From assembly GCA_023400055.1 (NCBI GenBank), contig JAEXFN010000008.1:60208-124207 (forward strand): a DNA stretch of 64,000 nt, read 5' to 3'. Below, in pieces: positions 6,315-15,590 of this stretch; position 1 is the stretch's first letter, and every line of letters starts with the position of its first letter. A program made the translations under genes and the position numbers. The notes below the pieces were generated by a model. That model made no database searches and was not told the origin of the DNA. It saw only the letters and a program-made list of their open reading frames with translations. Source of the stretch: Bacillota bacterium. GTDB lineage: Bacteria; Bacillota; UBA4882; UBA8346.

Positions 6315-8837
6315 ATGTTAACTTTTTTGCGGAAGGATACATTCGCCAAAGATTTGTTGCTGATGCTCATGGTCAGTGCCATTATTACTGCGCTGTTCGC
6401 CAGCGTTTTCGCCTTGGCGACCGATAAGTTTTTCGCCAAGGCCGTGACCGGGATCATGGGCGATTTCGGCCAATATGATCTGCTTTTCCAGATCCGCGCC
6501 GAACTGAAAGGCGCTTTGGCCCGTCAGGTGCAGCAAGTCATCGCGGACCGTTTTCCGGGCGCGACCTTTAAGCAAGGGACCAGTGTCGCCGGGAAAGCCA
6601 CCTCTTTTCTGACGTTGCCCCCCCAGTACCGGACGAAAGCCGTCTTCAACAGCCTGGGTGCGGCATTCAACAATCTGCCGGGCGACGGCGATTTTACAGT
6701 CATGACCGAGCCCCGGATCAACATCTCCAATGTTCCCAAGGCGGTCTTCGATCAGATCTCGGGCCAGGTGGAACAGATCTCCGGCGTCCGGTTCACCTAT
6801 AAAGACGGCAGCAGCATCGGGGTGATTCTCAAGAGCGCGCAGGATAACGAGGCAGTCTTAAAACAGATCAAACGGTTATTGGCCAAGTACCAGATCCTCG
6901 AAATCCGGCTCGGAGCCGACTACGATCAGGAAGCCCTGCTGACGATGGGCAAGAAGGTTTCGCAAGCCATGATCGGGGTCAAGGGCGTGGATATGGCGCA
7001 GGACATCACGACCGACAGCGGCGGTGATTACCAGTACATGGTGAATACGCTGTCCCAGATCAAAAAGTTTATGACGGCATACGCCGCCGAGGTGAGCATC
7101 AAGCCAAACCCCGGCCAGGAACTGGCCGTCGGCGACCTGGTGGTGTTGAACGGCCAGAACACCAAGAATATTCAGCCGGGCAAATTGCTGGAGCCGTTGC
7201 AAGTGGTCGTGAAAGTCACGGCGATCGACGCCGCGGGGATTCACGGCATGATCATCCAGGGCGATTCGTCGTTCCTGCGCGATGACACCGCATACAGCGT
7301 CACGGCGGGGGACAAGATCGGCCCGACCATCGGCACCGTGGCGGTTTCCAGCCGCAAAGCCCAACTGGTTTACGCGATGGATCAGGGAATCAAATTGCTG
7401 ACCAAAGTGGATGGGGCGATTCAGGATTATAGCAACACGACCGGCGGCGCCGGTTTAACGGTCAGCAGCGTTGAAAGAGTCTATAAACAGCTGGCCGATA
7501 TTCAGCTGGCCCTGAACCAGGTCTCTTCGGGGATCGACGGTTTGAGCGGCAAGGCCAACCAGAGCAGTCTGACCCGGATGGTCCGGCTGATCGGCGGCGT
7601 CGGCGACGACCTGGATTATCTGGCCCGCAACTTCGCCCGGGTCCAGGTCCTGGAGAACCGCTTCAGCACCGCCCTGACCGGGTTGCAAGGCGCCCGGCTG
7701 CTGATGGGCAGCCCAATGCTCCAGAATTCGCTCGGCGGCGACGGCGGCATCGGCGAAAAAATGCAATTATTGAATTCCCAGTTGAATACCGTCCAAGAGG
7801 CCATCACCGACCGGGTGCGGACGCTGGACGATTTTATCAACCGTTTCAATCCGTTGGTCTCGGTATTGCTCTCCTGGAGCAATAAAGCGAAAGATCTGTC
7901 GCAAGCGGTCAATAATTTCGGCACGGTATTCACGCCCGGCAGTGAAAATCAGCGCAAGCTGAAAGAGCTGATCGGCTCCACCAATGACGTTCTGTCCGGC
8001 CTGACCGGAGTGAACCTGCCGGGAATCAAGGACGGCCTCAACATCGCCACCGATCACTTATTCGGCAGCGACAAGATCGATCTGGCGGCATTGATCGCCG
8101 AGTTGCAACGGATGAAGGATTCGCTCCCCAAGATGATGGATGAGGAGATTGGCAACACCGTCAACCTGATCGACAAGTATGTCGGCGGTCAGACGGCCTC
8201 CAGCGGCCGGTTGCAGATCTTCACCAGGGCGGGCGTCGACCGGGATCTGGTCAACGCGGCCATCCGCGACTCGCTGCGGAATACTCAGGTCAGCATCTTT
8301 TCACTGCCGGCCGGTACCATCCAGCTGGACATCTACGGCGAGCTCTTTAAGATTCTGGCCGAGGTCCGGTCGACCATCGCGGCGCTGATCGTCTTGGTCC
8401 TCTGGGTATTGACTTTCATTTTGGATCATTCGTTGATCGTTTCGAGCGTCAGGATGATGGGTTTCTCGTTCCTGCCCAAGAAGTTCGAGACGGACAACCG
8501 CTGGCTAGAACGGGGGTTCTGTTTATTGCAGCGGTTGCTCAGTCCGGCCAATCTATACGCCGGAGTCACCGGCGGAATCTGGCTGATGCTGACCTTCGCC
8601 ATGTCGGGCGCCAGGATACCTTACTTCAGTCTGTGGGCCGTCGGAATCACTGGCATTGTGTTGGGGATGCTCATCGCCACGATCGCCGAGAAGATCAACC
8701 CGGTCAGCAAGGATGAAGTAATGGCCGGTCTCTCGCTGGGCTTGCCTTTTAAAACCGTTATGCGGGAGATCATCATCCCGGCCGGGCGTCCCGGCATGTT
8801 GCAATTTTTGAACCGCTGGAAAATGATCATGAAATAA
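6315..8837 (+). CDS. Large membrane protein, putative ABC permease with C-terminal EAA loop
   Basis: An 840-residue protein with one N-terminal membrane helix (about residues 13-36), a periplasmic region of some 640 residues rich in helical segments, and about three membrane helices between residues 685 and 800. The C-terminal tail reads EVMAGLSLGLPFKTVMREII then IPAGRP, which matches the EAA coupling motif (EA-x3-G-x7-I-x-P) of ABC importer permeases. That points to a partner ATPase, and an ABC ATPase gene follows 21 bases later. I do not recognise the family. Context before lpxC suggests an envelope role, but that is inference. ATG 6315 follows GGAGGAATGTT. Confidence 0.7.
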   Translation: MLTFLRKDTFAKDLLLMLMVSAIITALFASVFALATDKFFAKAVTGIMGDFGQYDLLFQIRAELKGALARQVQQVIADRFPGATFKQGTSVAGKATSFLTLPPQYRTKAVFNSLGAAFNNLPGDGDFTVMTEPRINISNVPKAVFDQISGQVEQISGVRFTYKDGSSIGVILKSAQDNEAVLKQIKRLLAKYQILEIRLGADYDQEALLTMGKKVSQAMIGVKGVDMAQDITTDSGGDYQYMVNTLSQIKKFMTAYAAEVSIKPNPGQELAVGDLVVLNGQNTKNIQPGKLLEPLQVVVKVTAIDAAGIHGMIIQGDSSFLRDDTAYSVTAGDKIGPTIGTVAVSSRKAQLVYAMDQGIKLLTKVDGAIQDYSNTTGGAGLTVSSVERVYKQLADIQLALNQVSSGIDGLSGKANQSSLTRMVRLIGGVGDDLDYLARNFARVQVLENRFSTALTGLQGARLLMGSPMLQNSLGGDGGIGEKMQLLNSQLNTVQEAITDRVRTLDDFINRFNPLVSVLLSWSNKAKDLSQAVNNFGTVFTPGSENQRKLKELIGSTNDVLSGLTGVNLPGIKDGLNIATDHLFGSDKIDLAALIAELQRMKDSLPKMMDEEIGNTVNLIDKYVGGQTASSGRLQIFTRAGVDRDLVNAAIRDSLRNTQVSIFSLPAGTIQLDIYGELFKILAEVRSTIAALIVLVLWVLTFILDHSLIVSSVRMMGFSFLPKKFETDNRWLERGFCLLQRLLSPANLYAGVTGGIWLMLTFAMSGARIPYFSLWAVGITGIVLGMLIATIAEKINPVSKDEVMAGLSLGLPFKTVMREIIIPAGRPGMLQFLNRWKMIMK

Positions 8838-8858
8838 TAAATAGGCTGGTGGAGTAAG

Positions 8859-9587
8859 ATGTTGGAAGTTAACGGGTTGACCAAGCATTACGGCCGCAAG
8901 AAAGCGTTGAACGGGGTCGATCTCCATGTCGGCCAGGGAGAGACCGTCGTAATCATGGGGCCGAGCGGCTGCGGCAAGTCGACGCTGATCCGTTGCATCA
9001 ACCGCTTGACCGAGCCGGACAGCGGTTCGGTCAAACTGGCCGACCAAATCATCACCGAGCTCAATCTCCATGACTTGCTGGCCACCCGGCGCAAGATCGG
9101 CTTTGTGTTTCAACACTTTAATCTGATCCGGCGGCTGACGGCCCTCGATAACGTGGCCATGCCGTTGCGCCTGCAAGGACTGGATGCCGCCCCGGCCAAT
9201 CAACGGGCGGAAACCGCCCTGGGGAAAGTGGGCCTGGGAAGCAAACTGCTCGATCATCCGGACGAATTGAGCGGTGGCGAGCAACAGCGGGTCGGCATCG
9301 CCCGGGCATTGGCCCTCGAGCCGGAGATTATGTTGTGGGATGAGCCCACGGCCTCCCTGGACCCCATCCTCATCGGCGAGGTTTTGGAAGTCATGGAGGA
9401 GCTGGTGCAGGAGGGGAACACCACGATGCTGATCGTGACCCATGAGCTGTCCTTCGCCCGGCGGGCCGCCGACCGGATCGTGTTTATGGATAAAGGCCGG
9501 GTGGTGGAGGAAGGGCCGCCGTTGCAAGTTCTTGAACATCCCACTTCGGAGATCGGCCAGAAGTACCATGATTTATTGCGGCATTGA
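8859..9587 (+). CDS. ABC transporter ATP-binding protein
   Basis: A complete 242-residue ATPase of the polar amino-acid/methionine importer type. Walker A GPSGCGKST lies near residues 34-42, the Q-loop in VFQHFNL, the signature LSGGEQQRVGIARAL near 135-149, Walker B IMLWDEPTASLDP and the switch histidine in VTHE. It is cytoplasmic and presumably engages the EAA loop at the end of the preceding membrane protein, with which it forms a two-gene operon. No separate substrate-binding protein or second permease is nearby. A new promoter for lpxC begins directly after its stop codon. Confidence 0.9.
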   Translation: MLEVNGLTKHYGRKKALNGVDLHVGQGETVVIMGPSGCGKSTLIRCINRLTEPDSGSVKLADQIITELNLHDLLATRRKIGFVFQHFNLIRRLTALDNVAMPLRLQGLDAAPANQRAETALGKVGLGSKLLDHPDELSGGEQQRVGIARALALEPEIMLWDEPTASLDPILIGEVLEVMEELVQEGNTTMLIVTHELSFARRAADRIVFMDKGRVVEEGPPLQVLEHPTSEIGQKYHDLLRH

Positions 9588-9593
9588 TTTTGC

Positions 9594-9622
9594 TTGACAG
9601 CGCTTTCGGGCTGACATATAAT
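9594..9622 (+). promoter_or_regulatory. Consensus sigma-A promoter of the lpx operon
   Basis: TTGACA (9594-9599), 17-base spacer, TATAAT (9617-9622), 67 bases before lpxC. It is a perfect match to both hexamers, so lpxC is probably strongly transcribed independently of the ABC genes. Confidence 0.9.
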
Positions 9623-9688
9623 TCTTGAAGATGTTTCAATAAGATGGCAGTTATTTTATTTTTTTTCTAAACTCAACGGAGGTATGAC

Positions 9689-10570
9689 ATGGCATTCCAA
9701 CAGACCATTGCAGATGAGGTTATCATCGCAGGTCAGGCGCTTCATTGCGGCGTACCAGTCGAGATGAGATTGACACCGTTGCCGGCAGACTCCGGAGTAT
9801 GGTTTGGTCGCTCGGATCTACCCGGACAACCCCGGGTGAAAGCCGACATTAGTGCGGTGGTCGATACGACGAAAAACACCACCATCGGCAAAAACGGTTG
9901 GAAGATCGCCACCATCGAACATCTGATGGCCGTCCTGCACGGCCTGGGAATCGATAACGTGCTGGTGGAGGTGGATGGCGAGGAAGTGCCGGCCGGCGAT
10001 AATAGCGGCATATTTTTTGCCAACCGGATTAAGGAAGTCGGCATAACCCCACAGGCGTCGCTCCGTCAATATAGCGTTATCAGGGAACCCATGTGGGTCG
10101 AGGGAATCGTCCGCCGCCAGAACGAGCCTTCCAAGGCGTGGTTAATCGCTCTGCCGCCCCGGCCGGGAAGCGAAAGCTTGGAAATTAGTTTTACTTTCAC
10201 TTCCGATCATCCGGCAACCGGCAACCAGTATTTTCAATATACGCTAAATCCGGAGACATTCCTGACCGAAATTGCCCCGGCCCGCACCATCGCTTTTATG
10301 AAGGAGATCGAGTTTTTGCGGAGCCAGGGTCTGGCACTGGGGGGCGATTTCAACAGCGCCGTCATCGTGGGAGAAGACGGTTATGTCAATGAGCTACGGT
10401 TTCCGGATGAGATCGTTCGCCATAAGATCCTCGATATATTGGGAGATTTATATCTTTTAGGTCCGCTGGCCGGCCAGTTGGTCGCGGTTCGTTCCGGGCA
10501 CGCCCTGGACCTGGAGCTGGCCAAGAAAATCGCGGCCGTTGCCCTGCCGGCAGCTATTTCGGCCGGATAA
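9689..10570 (+). CDS. lpxC: UDP-3-O-acyl-N-acetylglucosamine deacetylase
   Basis: LpxC catalyses the committed step of lipid A synthesis, removing the acetyl group from UDP-3-O-acyl-GlcNAc in the cytoplasm. Zinc and catalytic residues are in place: Glu77-His78 in the IEHLMAVLHGLGIDN motif, His245 and Asp249 in HKILD, and the general-acid His271 in SGHALD. Length (293) is normal. ATG 9689 follows a GGAGG site and a perfect promoter. fabZ, lpxA and lpxI follow. The presence of the enzyme shows the organism makes lipid A and so has an outer membrane. Confidence 0.96.
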   Translation: MAFQQTIADEVIIAGQALHCGVPVEMRLTPLPADSGVWFGRSDLPGQPRVKADISAVVDTTKNTTIGKNGWKIATIEHLMAVLHGLGIDNVLVEVDGEEVPAGDNSGIFFANRIKEVGITPQASLRQYSVIREPMWVEGIVRRQNEPSKAWLIALPPRPGSESLEISFTFTSDHPATGNQYFQYTLNPETFLTEIAPARTIAFMKEIEFLRSQGLALGGDFNSAVIVGEDGYVNELRFPDEIVRHKILDILGDLYLLGPLAGQLVAVRSGHALDLELAKKIAAVALPAAISAG

Positions 10571-10699
10571 ACCGTTACGGGAAGCCGTGCCGCGTCAACG
10601 CTTCCGATACGGGGGAACCTGGCGCGGCACGACCCAATCGATCCTTAAATCTTGTGATTGCTTGCAGCCTGGTGGCAGGCAGGGAAAGGAGAAAGTTTC

Positions 10700-11125
10700 A
10701 TGCTCGATATCAATGCTATCAAAAAGATGTTACCGCATCGTTACCCCTTCTTATTGGTGGACCGGGTATTAGAAATGGAGCCCAAACAAAGAATCGTCGG
10801 ACTCAAGAACGTGACGGTCAACGAGGAATTCTTCAATGGGCATTTTCCCACCAAGCCGGTGATGCCGGGCGTTCTGATCATCGAAGCCCTGGCTCAGACG
10901 GCGGGAATCTTAATGCTATCCCAGGAAGAGCACCAGGGGAAGATCCCCTATTTCACCGGGATCGACAATGCCCGTTTCCGCCGGACGATCGTGCCCGGCG
11001 ACCAAATCATTATGGAAATCGAAGTGCTTCGACTGAAAGGCAGTGTCGGCAAAGTTCATGCCGTTGCCAAGGTTGATGCGCAAGTGGCCGCGGAAGCCGA
11101 TTTGATGTTCGTGATCGGTGAATAA
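10700..11125 (+). CDS. fabZ: 3-hydroxyacyl-ACP dehydratase FabZ
   Basis: A 141-residue hot-dog-fold dehydratase that removes water from (3R)-hydroxyacyl-ACP in type II fatty acid synthesis. The catalytic His48 sits in FNGHFP and Glu62 in LIIEALAQ. The N-terminal LPHRYPFLLVDR motif is typical of FabZ. ATG 10700 follows GGAAAGGAG. The lpxC-fabZ-lpxA order is a classic arrangement: FabZ and LpxA compete for the same hydroxyacyl-ACP, so linkage balances phospholipid and lipid A synthesis. Confidence 0.95.
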   Translation: MLDINAIKKMLPHRYPFLLVDRVLEMEPKQRIVGLKNVTVNEEFFNGHFPTKPVMPGVLIIEALAQTAGILMLSQEEHQGKIPYFTGIDNARFRRTIVPGDQIIMEIEVLRLKGSVGKVHAVAKVDAQVAAEADLMFVIGE

Positions 11126-11283
11126 ATTTATAGATATATGGCATATTGGAGAGTATATTAAAGCATTTTGGCGATAATCAAGTTTTTCGCCTTGAAATCG
11201 CTATAAATGTTTGTCCAATCTTCGTACATATCTCCAGATTATATTAGTAATTATTTTGTGGGGATTAGATAGGGGGCTCATTC

Positions 11284-12096
11284 ATGACAATGAAACTGGT
11301 CGAATCGAAAGTGGTGGCAAGGCGCGAGGTTCACGAAACCGCCATTGTCCATCCTAACGCGGTAATTGGACGCAATGTAGTTATTGGCCCCTATGCCATT
11401 ATCGGAGAAAATGTTGAGATTGGCGATAATTGTATCATCGGACCCAATGTGGTTATCGAGGGCTGGACGACCATCGGCGAAGGGAACCGTTTTTACCACG
11501 GCGGAAGCATCGGTTGCGAACCGCAGGACTTGAAGTTCAAAGGCGAAAAAAGTTTCCTGGTGATCGGCGATAACAATATCTTCCGGGAGGATGTCACCAT
11601 CAGCCGCGGCACCGAGGGCGGCGGACTGGAGACTCGCATCGGCAGCAACAATCTGTTCATGGCTTACTCTCATGTGGCCCACGATTGTCAAGTCGGCAAT
11701 TATGTTATCCTCGGCAATTGTTCGGCTTTGGCCGGGCACATCACCGTAGAAGACCGGGCGATTATCAGCGGCTTGACCGGGGTGCACCAATTCACGAAGG
11801 TTGGCAAGATGGCCATGATCGGCGCTTGTTCGAAGATTGTTAAGGACATTCCTCCGTTTGTGCTGGTCGATGGCAATCCCGCCAAGGTTTCCGGCATCAA
11901 TGTGGTGGGTTTGCGGCGCAACGGCATCGACTCGGAAGTCCGGGACGAGATTAAAAAAGCCTACCGGATCCTTTACCGTTCCAGCCTGACCATCAGCCGG
12001 GCCATCGAGCAGATGGAGCAAGAGCTGCAAGGAAGCCAGGAGATCGACCATTTCATCCGTTTCCTGCGCAATGCCGAACGGGGTATTTTACGGTAG
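11284..12096 (+). CDS. lpxA: Acyl-ACP--UDP-N-acetylglucosamine O-acyltransferase
   Basis: LpxA transfers a 3-hydroxyacyl chain to UDP-GlcNAc, the first step of lipid A synthesis. The N-terminal two thirds are left-handed beta-helix hexapeptide repeats (IGRNVVIGPYAIIGENV and many more), and the catalytic His is in the YSHVAHDC segment near residue 125. The C-terminal helical domain (about 195-270) is present. Length 270 is normal. ATG 11284 follows AGGGGGC. A 157-base gap to fabZ holds nothing recognisable. A strong terminator follows, so lpxI must be transcribed by read-through or its own promoter. Confidence 0.95.
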   Translation: MTMKLVESKVVARREVHETAIVHPNAVIGRNVVIGPYAIIGENVEIGDNCIIGPNVVIEGWTTIGEGNRFYHGGSIGCEPQDLKFKGEKSFLVIGDNNIFREDVTISRGTEGGGLETRIGSNNLFMAYSHVAHDCQVGNYVILGNCSALAGHITVEDRAIISGLTGVHQFTKVGKMAMIGACSKIVKDIPPFVLVDGNPAKVSGINVVGLRRNGIDSEVRDEIKKAYRILYRSSLTISRAIEQMEQELQGSQEIDHFIRFLRNAERGILR

Positions 12097-12120
12097 TTTC
12101 GCGGCAAACTAACGATGATC

Positions 12121-12148
12121 AAAGACTAGACATTCGTCTAGTCTTTTT
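12121..12148 (+). terminator. Rho-independent terminator after lpxA
   Basis: AAAGACTAGAC (12121-12131) pairs perfectly with GTCTAGTCTTT (12136-12146) across ATTC, ending in a T-run. It divides the lpx cluster into lpxC-fabZ-lpxA and lpxI onward. Confidence 0.85.
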
Positions 12149-12222
12149 GCCGTTTCTGCGTTTGATGCATCAATGACCGGAGGCGGGTCCACCTCGCAAA
12201 ACCAAGAAAATGGAGGATTGAA

Positions 12223-13026
12223 TTGCACATGCCATCCAAAGTAGGTCTGGTCGCCGGCAGAGGCCGGTTGCCCTTCGATGCGTTGCAGACGATTAAGAAC
12301 CGGGGAGCGTTGGCGGTGGTGATCGGTCTGGCGGGAGAGGTCGATTCGGATATCGCCGGTTTCGCCGATTTTTATCGGCTGCTCCCGGCCGGGCAGTTGG
12401 GCGCGATTGTCGCGACATTTCAGGAGCATTCGGTAGAAGAAGTCGTTTTTGCCGGAAAAGTCGGCAAAGAAGCGCTTTTTCGAGGAGGCTTCGATCCGGT
12501 TTGCCAGGCGTTGCTCGCCGCTCTTCCGCAAAAAAACGATGATGCCGTTTTACTGGCCATCGTAAACCTTTTTGAGCGGAATGGCATTCATGTCGCCAAA
12601 CAAACCGATTATTTACAGCATTTGCTTGCTCCCGCCGGAATGCGGCTGGGCGAGGTTTCTCCGGCCGAGACCAGCGATTTGCAATTGGGTTTCCGAATGG
12701 CCAAGGCCAGTGGGGAACTGGATTTCGGTCAAAGCGTTATAGTAAAGAACGGGATCGTTTTGGCGGTCGAGGCGATCGAGGGAACCGATCAGGCGATTTT
12801 GCGCGGCGGAGTGCTCGGCGGGCCCGGCACGGTCGTGGTTAAAGTGAGCAAACCGAAGCAGGATGAACGGTTCGATGTGCCGACGGTCGGTATTTCCACC
12901 ATTCAGTCGATGATGACCGCCCGGGCGGCCGTTTTGGGGATAGAAGCGGGCAAGACGCTAATCGTCGACCGGGAGGAGTTTTTAAAGCTTGCCGCTGAAC
13001 AGGGGATTAAGCTTGTCGCATTATGA
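12223..13026 (+). CDS. lpxI: UDP-2,3-diacylglucosamine diphosphatase LpxI
   Basis: LpxI (formerly DUF1009) hydrolyses UDP-2,3-diacylglucosamine to lipid X, replacing the unrelated LpxH in many bacteria. The N-terminal GLVAGRGRLPFDA segment, VVFAGKVGK, the polar DDAVLLAIVN stretch and the C-terminal GGPGTVVVKVSKPKQDERFD and DVPTVG motifs match the family; length 267 is normal. TGGAGGA lies 5-6 bases before TTG 12223 and 11 before ATG 12229, so TTG is the likelier start. It sits just after the lpxA terminator. lpxD, lpxB and lpxK are not in this window. Confidence 0.92.
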   Translation: MHMPSKVGLVAGRGRLPFDALQTIKNRGALAVVIGLAGEVDSDIAGFADFYRLLPAGQLGAIVATFQEHSVEEVVFAGKVGKEALFRGGFDPVCQALLAALPQKNDDAVLLAIVNLFERNGIHVAKQTDYLQHLLAPAGMRLGEVSPAETSDLQLGFRMAKASGELDFGQSVIVKNGIVLAVEAIEGTDQAILRGGVLGGPGTVVVKVSKPKQDERFDVPTVGISTIQSMMTARAAVLGIEAGKTLIVDREEFLKLAAEQGIKLVAL

Positions 13027-13190
13027 TGATAATTTCTTATGTAAATTCTTACATTGTTGCCAGCGGATTGCGTCATTTTCCAAAGGAAACATCGCCTCCA
13101 CCGTTGATTTAATGGGATCCCGAGCAGGATTATCGGTGCATTTCGCGAAGAATATTAGGATAGGTTTCCCGGTTGAGAAGGGAGAAAACA

Positions 13191-13748
13191 GTGACACCTA
13201 GGAAACGTTGGCTGGTGATCCTGATAATTATGGTATTTGGCGTGGCGCTGATATTGTCGGGAATCGCAATGTTTCAGACAACGCATCAAAATTCAGCGAA
13301 AACTCCTGGTAATACGAAGCCGGCCGAAGCCTTGGACGAATTGACCGGCATCAGTATCAAAGTTCCCGGCAAGGAAAAGGATGGTTATTGGAATTTAACC
13401 GTTGCCAAAATGGCCAAGAATCAGACCTTGGCCCAAATGGTTGAGATTCGCGGCGAATATATTCAAAACCAGCGAGCGGTGTATCATCTTACTGCGCCGA
13501 GCGGTTCAATCGACTGGCGGACCCGGACGATAGAGGTAAACGGGGGAGTCCGCTTTTGGACGCTTGACGGACGAACCCTGGTGGCCGAACGGGTCCGTTG
13601 GGATCCGGCCAAAGAACGGGTCAGCGCCGAACGGCAGGTAAAGTTGACCACTCCGACGCTTACGTTGAGTACGGCGAAACTTGATGCAACCTTAGGTCTG
13701 GATCGACTGCAGCTCTCGGGATTGACCAAGGTAACATACCGGAGGTAA
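13191..13748 (+). CDS. lptC: LPS export system protein LptC
   Basis: An inner-membrane anchored periplasmic LptC-family protein. One N-terminal helix (about residues 7-27, WLVILIIMVFGVALILSGIA) is followed by an OstA-like beta-jellyroll of about 150 residues (IEVNGGVRFWTLDGRTLVAERVRWDPAKERVSA). LptC hands LPS from the LptBFG complex to LptA. GTG 13191 follows GAAGGGAGAA and is preferred over TTG 13173. It ends 4 bases before lptA. Sequence similarity is weak, as usual for LptC, so the call leans on topology, domain type and position. Confidence 0.82.
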   Translation: MTPRKRWLVILIIMVFGVALILSGIAMFQTTHQNSAKTPGNTKPAEALDELTGISIKVPGKEKDGYWNLTVAKMAKNQTLAQMVEIRGEYIQNQRAVYHLTAPSGSIDWRTRTIEVNGGVRFWTLDGRTLVAERVRWDPAKERVSAERQVKLTTPTLTLSTAKLDATLGLDRLQLSGLTKVTYRR

Positions 13749-13752
13749 TCAA

Positions 13753-14472
13753 ATGCGACATTGGCGACCTTTTTTATGGATGTTTCTTTTTATGATTCCG
13801 GGCCTGGCTTGGGCGGCGTCTCTCCCCATGGAGTTGACCGCGCCCGCCGGTGGCGAGATGGATTTAAAAAGTAACACGATGCAGTACTACGGAACCGATA
13901 CCCAGCCGGTAACCGTCCACTGGGAAAATTCGGTGCTGGAAGCCAAATATCTCGAGTATAACCGCAATCAGGAGATTGCCATCGGAAAACAGGCTGTGCA
14001 ACTGGTTCAGACCAATCCCGCCCGTACCATGCATTGCGACGAGATTACCGTTGAGCTGAAGAAAAACCATATGGTGGCAGTGGGCAATATCGGTTTGAAA
14101 TACGATGAGAATACTTCGTTTACCGGCGAGCGCCTTGAATGGGACCGGGCCAATGATTTTGTATTGATGACCGGCAAGCCGGTGCTTCATTATAAAGAGT
14201 GGCAGCTCAGCGGCGACCGGATGGAAGGGCAGGTTACCCGGGGTACTTTGACGGTTACGGGCTCCGCTCAGATCCAAGGCAACGACGCCACTGCCCGGGC
14301 CGGGAAAATGCTTTTTAATCGGGACCAAAACAAAGTAGTGTTACAGCAAAACCCGATAGTGGTGCGCGGTAACAGCGAATTAACCGCCGCCGAGATAGTC
14401 TACGACTTGACAACCAAGAAAATTTCGGCCAATGGCGGAGTCCAGTCGCGAATCACCAATGAAAGCCATTAG
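13753..14472 (+). CDS. lptA: LPS transport periplasmic protein LptA (OstA family)
   Basis: A 239-residue exported protein with a signal peptide (residues 1-22, cleaved near LAWAAS) and OstA-type beta-jellyroll repeats. Characteristic strands include LEAKYLEYNRNQEIAIGKQ, GERLEWDRANDFVLMTG and KMLFNRDQNKVVLQQNPIV. LptA forms the periplasmic bridge along which LPS moves from LptC to LptD. The GGAGG ribosome site overlaps the lptC stop region, so the two are translationally linked. About 350 bases separate it from lptB. Confidence 0.88.
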   Translation: MRHWRPFLWMFLFMIPGLAWAASLPMELTAPAGGEMDLKSNTMQYYGTDTQPVTVHWENSVLEAKYLEYNRNQEIAIGKQAVQLVQTNPARTMHCDEITVELKKNHMVAVGNIGLKYDENTSFTGERLEWDRANDFVLMTGKPVLHYKEWQLSGDRMEGQVTRGTLTVTGSAQIQGNDATARAGKMLFNRDQNKVVLQQNPIVVRGNSELTAAEIVYDLTTKKISANGGVQSRITNESH

Positions 14473-14826
14473 CGCTTGGCCTAGTGAAATTGAACTCCCG
14501 GACCGGAGTCGTCAAGGGCAGTCAACAGTCGAATCATTTATTTTTACATAAGATGAATGATACCTCTTTGCTTTTCCCTTTGGGAGAAGTTAATTCCGTG
14601 GTTGCTTCATCTTATTATTACGCCAACCGGTGAGCCGGATTCAAGTATCTGGAATCATGGTTCGATATATATATAAGAGTTCAGCTTTTTATAGATCAAA
14701 AGCTCGAAACGTTGGTTAAATTGCTAAATTGGCTAAAATATGCAAGGAATTCGTTTCAAGGAAAACGCGGCACAAATTTGAATGAAGTAAAGCTCAAGTT
14801 CAACATCGACAGATAGGGAGAGAAGA
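14473..14826. other. Intergenic region between lptA and lptB
   Basis: No gene seen. A long-range inverted repeat TAAGATGAA (14549-14557) / TTCATCTTA (14606-14614) encloses a smaller hairpin CTTTTCCC/GGGAGAAG around 14571-14589, without a T-run. It could be an mRNA structure or processing site. The downstream part is AT-rich and probably holds the lptB promoter; GGGAGAGAAG precedes lptB. Confidence 0.45.
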
Positions 14827-15546
14827 ATGCCGATTACCGCTGAGGGATTGGTCAAACAGTATCAGCGCCGACAGGTAGTCAACGGCGTATCGTTGGAAGT
14901 GGACACGGGCGAAGTCGTGGGACTATTGGGACCGAATGGAGCCGGTAAGACCACTACTTTTTATATGATTGTCGGTTTGGAACGTTGTAATTCCGGCAGT
15001 ATCCGGATTAACGGCCACGACGTAACGGCGCTGCCAATGCATAGCCGGGCCAAGTTCGGCGTGAGTTATTTGGCCCAGGAGGCATCCATCTTTCGGAAGC
15101 TTTCGGTGGCCGATAACATCATGGCTATTTTGGAATTGACGGACTTGACGCGGACTGAACGCAAAGAGCGGTGCGAGGAATTAATGGAAGAGTTCGGGCT
15201 GACACGTCTGCGCCAAAGCCAGGGATACATGCTCTCCGGAGGAGAGCGGCGCCGGGTGGAGATTGCGCGGGCCTTGGCGATGACCCCGGAATATATTTTA
15301 TTGGATGAGCCATTTACCGGCGTGGATCCGATCGCCGTCGCCGACATTCAGGATATTATCAATAGACTGCGCGATAAGGGAATGGGGATCCTAATTACCG
15401 ACCATAGCGTACGCGAAACTTTAGCCATAACGGACCGGGCTTATATCATGCATGCCGGACGGATCTTAACTTCCGGAAGTTCGGACGAGATTGCCAACGA
15501 TGAGAATGCGCGTAAGTTTTACCTGGGTGACCGGTTCAACATGTAA
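14827..15546 (+). CDS. lptB: LPS export ABC transporter ATP-binding protein LptB
   Basis: A 239-residue ATPase matching LptB throughout. Walker A GPNGAGKTTT (about residues 37-46), YLAQEASIFRKLSV with the Q-loop, signature LSGGERRRVEIARAL, Walker B YILLDEPFTGVDP and the switch His in ITDHSVRETLAI are all present. LptB powers extraction of LPS from the inner membrane together with LptF/G. ATG 14827 follows GGGAGAGAAG. The permease gene follows after 44 bases. Confidence 0.95.
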   Translation: MPITAEGLVKQYQRRQVVNGVSLEVDTGEVVGLLGPNGAGKTTTFYMIVGLERCNSGSIRINGHDVTALPMHSRAKFGVSYLAQEASIFRKLSVADNIMAILELTDLTRTERKERCEELMEEFGLTRLRQSQGYMLSGGERRRVEIARALAMTPEYILLDEPFTGVDPIAVADIQDIINRLRDKGMGILITDHSVRETLAITDRAYIMHAGRILTSGSSDEIANDENARKFYLGDRFNM

Positions 15547-15590
15547 CGCGACTTACGAAGACAATTATTGTTTGAACTGGGAGGCTGTGC

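Noticed and set aside
14549..14614. Riboswitch between lptA and lptB
   Set aside because: An inverted repeat is present but I could match no known aptamer class and there is no terminator/antiterminator pair.
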